Under the pieces are notes generated by a model that saw only the letters and a program-made list of their open reading frames with translations, did no database searches and had not been told where the DNA came from. 64,000 nt of DNA from Aquipuribacter hungaricus (GTDB lineage Bacteria > Actinomycetota > Actinomycetes > Actinomycetales > JBBAYJ01). Location: assembly GCF_042663885.1 (NCBI RefSeq), contig NZ_JBHSXV010000001.1; one strand, written 5' to 3'. Position 1 is the first letter of the stretch. Each line of letters begins with the position of its first letter. This document shows positions 62,881-64,000 of this stretch, piece after piece. The translations under genes were made by a program, and so were the position numbers.

Positions 62881-64000
62881 TCAGGCGTCGGCGGCGGCCC
62901 GCAGCATGATGGCGACCGCGGCGGCGCCGGGGTCCTGGACGCGCAGGTGCTCGCTGGGCACGTAGGCCGAGCGGCCGGCGCGGGCGGTCGTCATGCCGGC
63001 CGTCTCTTCCGCGCCCGCCTCGGCGGCGTCGGCGGCCGCCGCCAGGCTGCCGCCGTCCCGCAGCAGGTCCGTCGCGGGGACCAGCGCGTCGAGCAGCGTC
63101 CGGTCGCCGGGCTCGGCGCCGCCGGTCCGCCGCACCGCGTCGGTGCCGTCGGCGAGCGCCTGCCCCAGCGTCGCCCCGGCGTCGGCCGAGGTCCTCGCCG
63201 CGGCGAAGAACACCGAGCCGAGCACGCCGCTCGACCCGCCCATCGCCCCGGTGAGCAGCGCCGAGAGCGCGCCCAGCAGGGCGGCGGTGTCGGCGAGCGG
63301 CAGCGCGTCGAGCTCGGCCCGCACGCGCCGCGCGCCGCCGGCGAACGTGGAGCCGGTGTCGCCGTCGCCGACCTGGGCGTCGAGCGCGTCCAGGGCGTCC
63401 TGGTGCCCCTCGACCGCCGCGCAGACCGCGTCGAGGACCTCCCGCACGCGGGGCGAGGAGGAGGCCTCCCAGGTCTCGGTGCCCAGGTCGGGCAGGGGGG
63501 TGGTCACCACCTCGCCGGGCACCCGCGCACCGGGCCACGCCGTGTGGGCGGCCACCTCGTCCTGCAGCGCCTGCTCCAGCTGGTCGTCCAGCGGCAGCGC
63601 GGTGAGCGACATCCCCCGGGCCGACAGGGACGTCATGAGGGCGGCCGGGCCGACGAGCAGCCGGGTCCGGGCGCCCAGGGGGCCGTCCAGGACGTCGTGC
63701 AGGACGACGGCCGTCTCCAGCCCCGACAGCCCGCCGAGGTCGTTGACGAGCAGGGCGACCGGGCCGTCGGGCAGCTGCTCGGCGAGCGTCGCGGACATCT
63801 GGCGCACCAGGTCCGCGCTGCCGTCCAGCTCGACGGTGCGGGCGCCGGGCTCTCCGTGGATGCCCATGCCGAGCTCGACGGTGCCGTCGGCGACCCGGTC
63901 CTCGCTGCCCCGCCCGGGGATGGCGACCGCGGACAGCGACACCCCCAGGCTGCGGACGCCGGCCGCCACCTTCTCCGCGGCGGCCGCGACCTCGTCCAGG
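62881..64000 (-). CDS. Dihydroxyacetone kinase, DhaK-DhaL fusion (partial)
   Basis: The C-terminal part (about 373 residues) of an ATP-dependent dihydroxyacetone kinase; the N-terminus lies beyond the window. The visible DhaK part includes GVSLSAVAIPGRG and VALLVNDLGGLSGLE, with the substrate-binding His presumably outside. A linker leads to the DhaL nucleotide domain with DAQVGDGDTGSTFAGGARRV (metal-binding aspartates), MGGSSGVLGSVFF and AGRSAYVPSEHL at the end. The single-chain form uses ATP directly and makes dihydroxyacetone phosphate. The stop lies 12 bases from the convergent DinB gene. Confidence 0.9.
   Translation of the reverse strand, partial: LDEVAAAAEKVAAGVRSLGVSLSAVAIPGRGSEDRVADGTVELGMGIHGEPGARTVELDGSADLVRQMSATLAEQLPDGPVALLVNDLGGLSGLETAVVLHDVLDGPLGARTRLLVGPAALMTSLSARGMSLTALPLDDQLEQALQDEVAAHTAWPGARVPGEVVTTPLPDLGTETWEASSSPRVREVLDAVCAAVEGHQDALDALDAQVGDGDTGSTFAGGARRVRAELDALPLADTAALLGALSALLTGAMGGSSGVLGSVFFAAARTSADAGATLGQALADGTDAVRRTGGAEPGDRTLLDALVPATDLLRDGGSLAAAADAAEAGAEETAGMTTARAGRSAYVPSEHLRVQDPGAAAVAIMLRAAADA

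Overview
The window is very GC-rich (GC at almost every third codon position) and comes from an actinomycete. It carries a complete Pup-proteasome locus (dop, pup, prcB, prcA, pafA, ARC/Mpa ATPase), RbpA, a HelY-type helicase, twin-arginine translocase genes beside a fused PafBC, and a DUF664/DinB protein. The content fits the Kineosporiales/Geodermatophilales/Micrococcales side of Actinomycetia, but genus cannot be fixed from the sequence alone. I see no rRNA, tRNA, CRISPR array, insertion sequence or prophage, and base composition is uniform, so this looks like ordinary chromosome. No gap exceeds 300 bases; the longest (about 200 bases) lie at 6009-6207 and 18374-18587.

Layout. 1-4206: metH, broken by a one-base frameshift near its end, then a HAD phosphatase. 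4203-6008: a PAS-GGDEF-EAL protein with a degenerate EAL domain. 6208-12148: a five-gene peptide ABC importer with a strong hairpin after the binding-protein gene. 12156-14857: an RsbQ-like hydrolase overlapping a PAS-GGDEF-EAL gene, probably one sensory module. 14994-18373: a MacB/FtsX-type ABC exporter. 18588-22687: RecB-like nuclease, lipoprotein, site-2 protease and TrmI. 22779-31061: truncated globin, then the pupylation/proteasome locus and an FKBP lipoprotein. 31117-41260: PafBC, zinc-ribbon and small membrane proteins, TatA, TatC, lipid kinase, HelY, 5'-3' exonuclease, acyl-CoA dehydrogenase. 41373-51178: an Lrp regulator, a tandem membrane GGDEF protein, and the lysine 2,3-aminomutase pathway (kamA divergent from kdd, amidohydrolase, kamD, kamE, kal). 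51175-55063: a frameshifted ATP-grasp gene, lnt, a Ppm1-type glycosyltransferase and rbpA. 55222-64000: MFS transporter, GDPD and SGNH hydrolases, aldo/keto reductase, a hypothetical protein, an ArsR-CDF metal efflux pair, an S51 peptidase, a DinB protein and a partial dihydroxyacetone kinase.

How it works together. Protein turnover is handled by Pup tagging (Dop, PafA, Pup), the ARC unfoldase and the 20S proteasome; PafBC next door is the DNA-damage regulator long associated with this locus. The kam/kdd/kal genes encode the fermentation-type lysine route through beta-lysine and 3,5-diaminohexanoate to crotonyl-CoA; the cleavage enzyme Kce is not in the window. Three separate c-di-GMP proteins (four GGDEF domains, two EAL domains) lie in 40 kb. 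A recurring signal is a -10 box of the form TAnnnT ending 6-8 bases before the start codon, in front of at least a dozen genes: a leaderless-transcript architecture. rbpA instead has a SigR/SigH-like promoter.

Three indels (one in metH, two in the ATP-grasp gene) interrupt otherwise well-preserved reading frames and are either assembly errors or real lesions.
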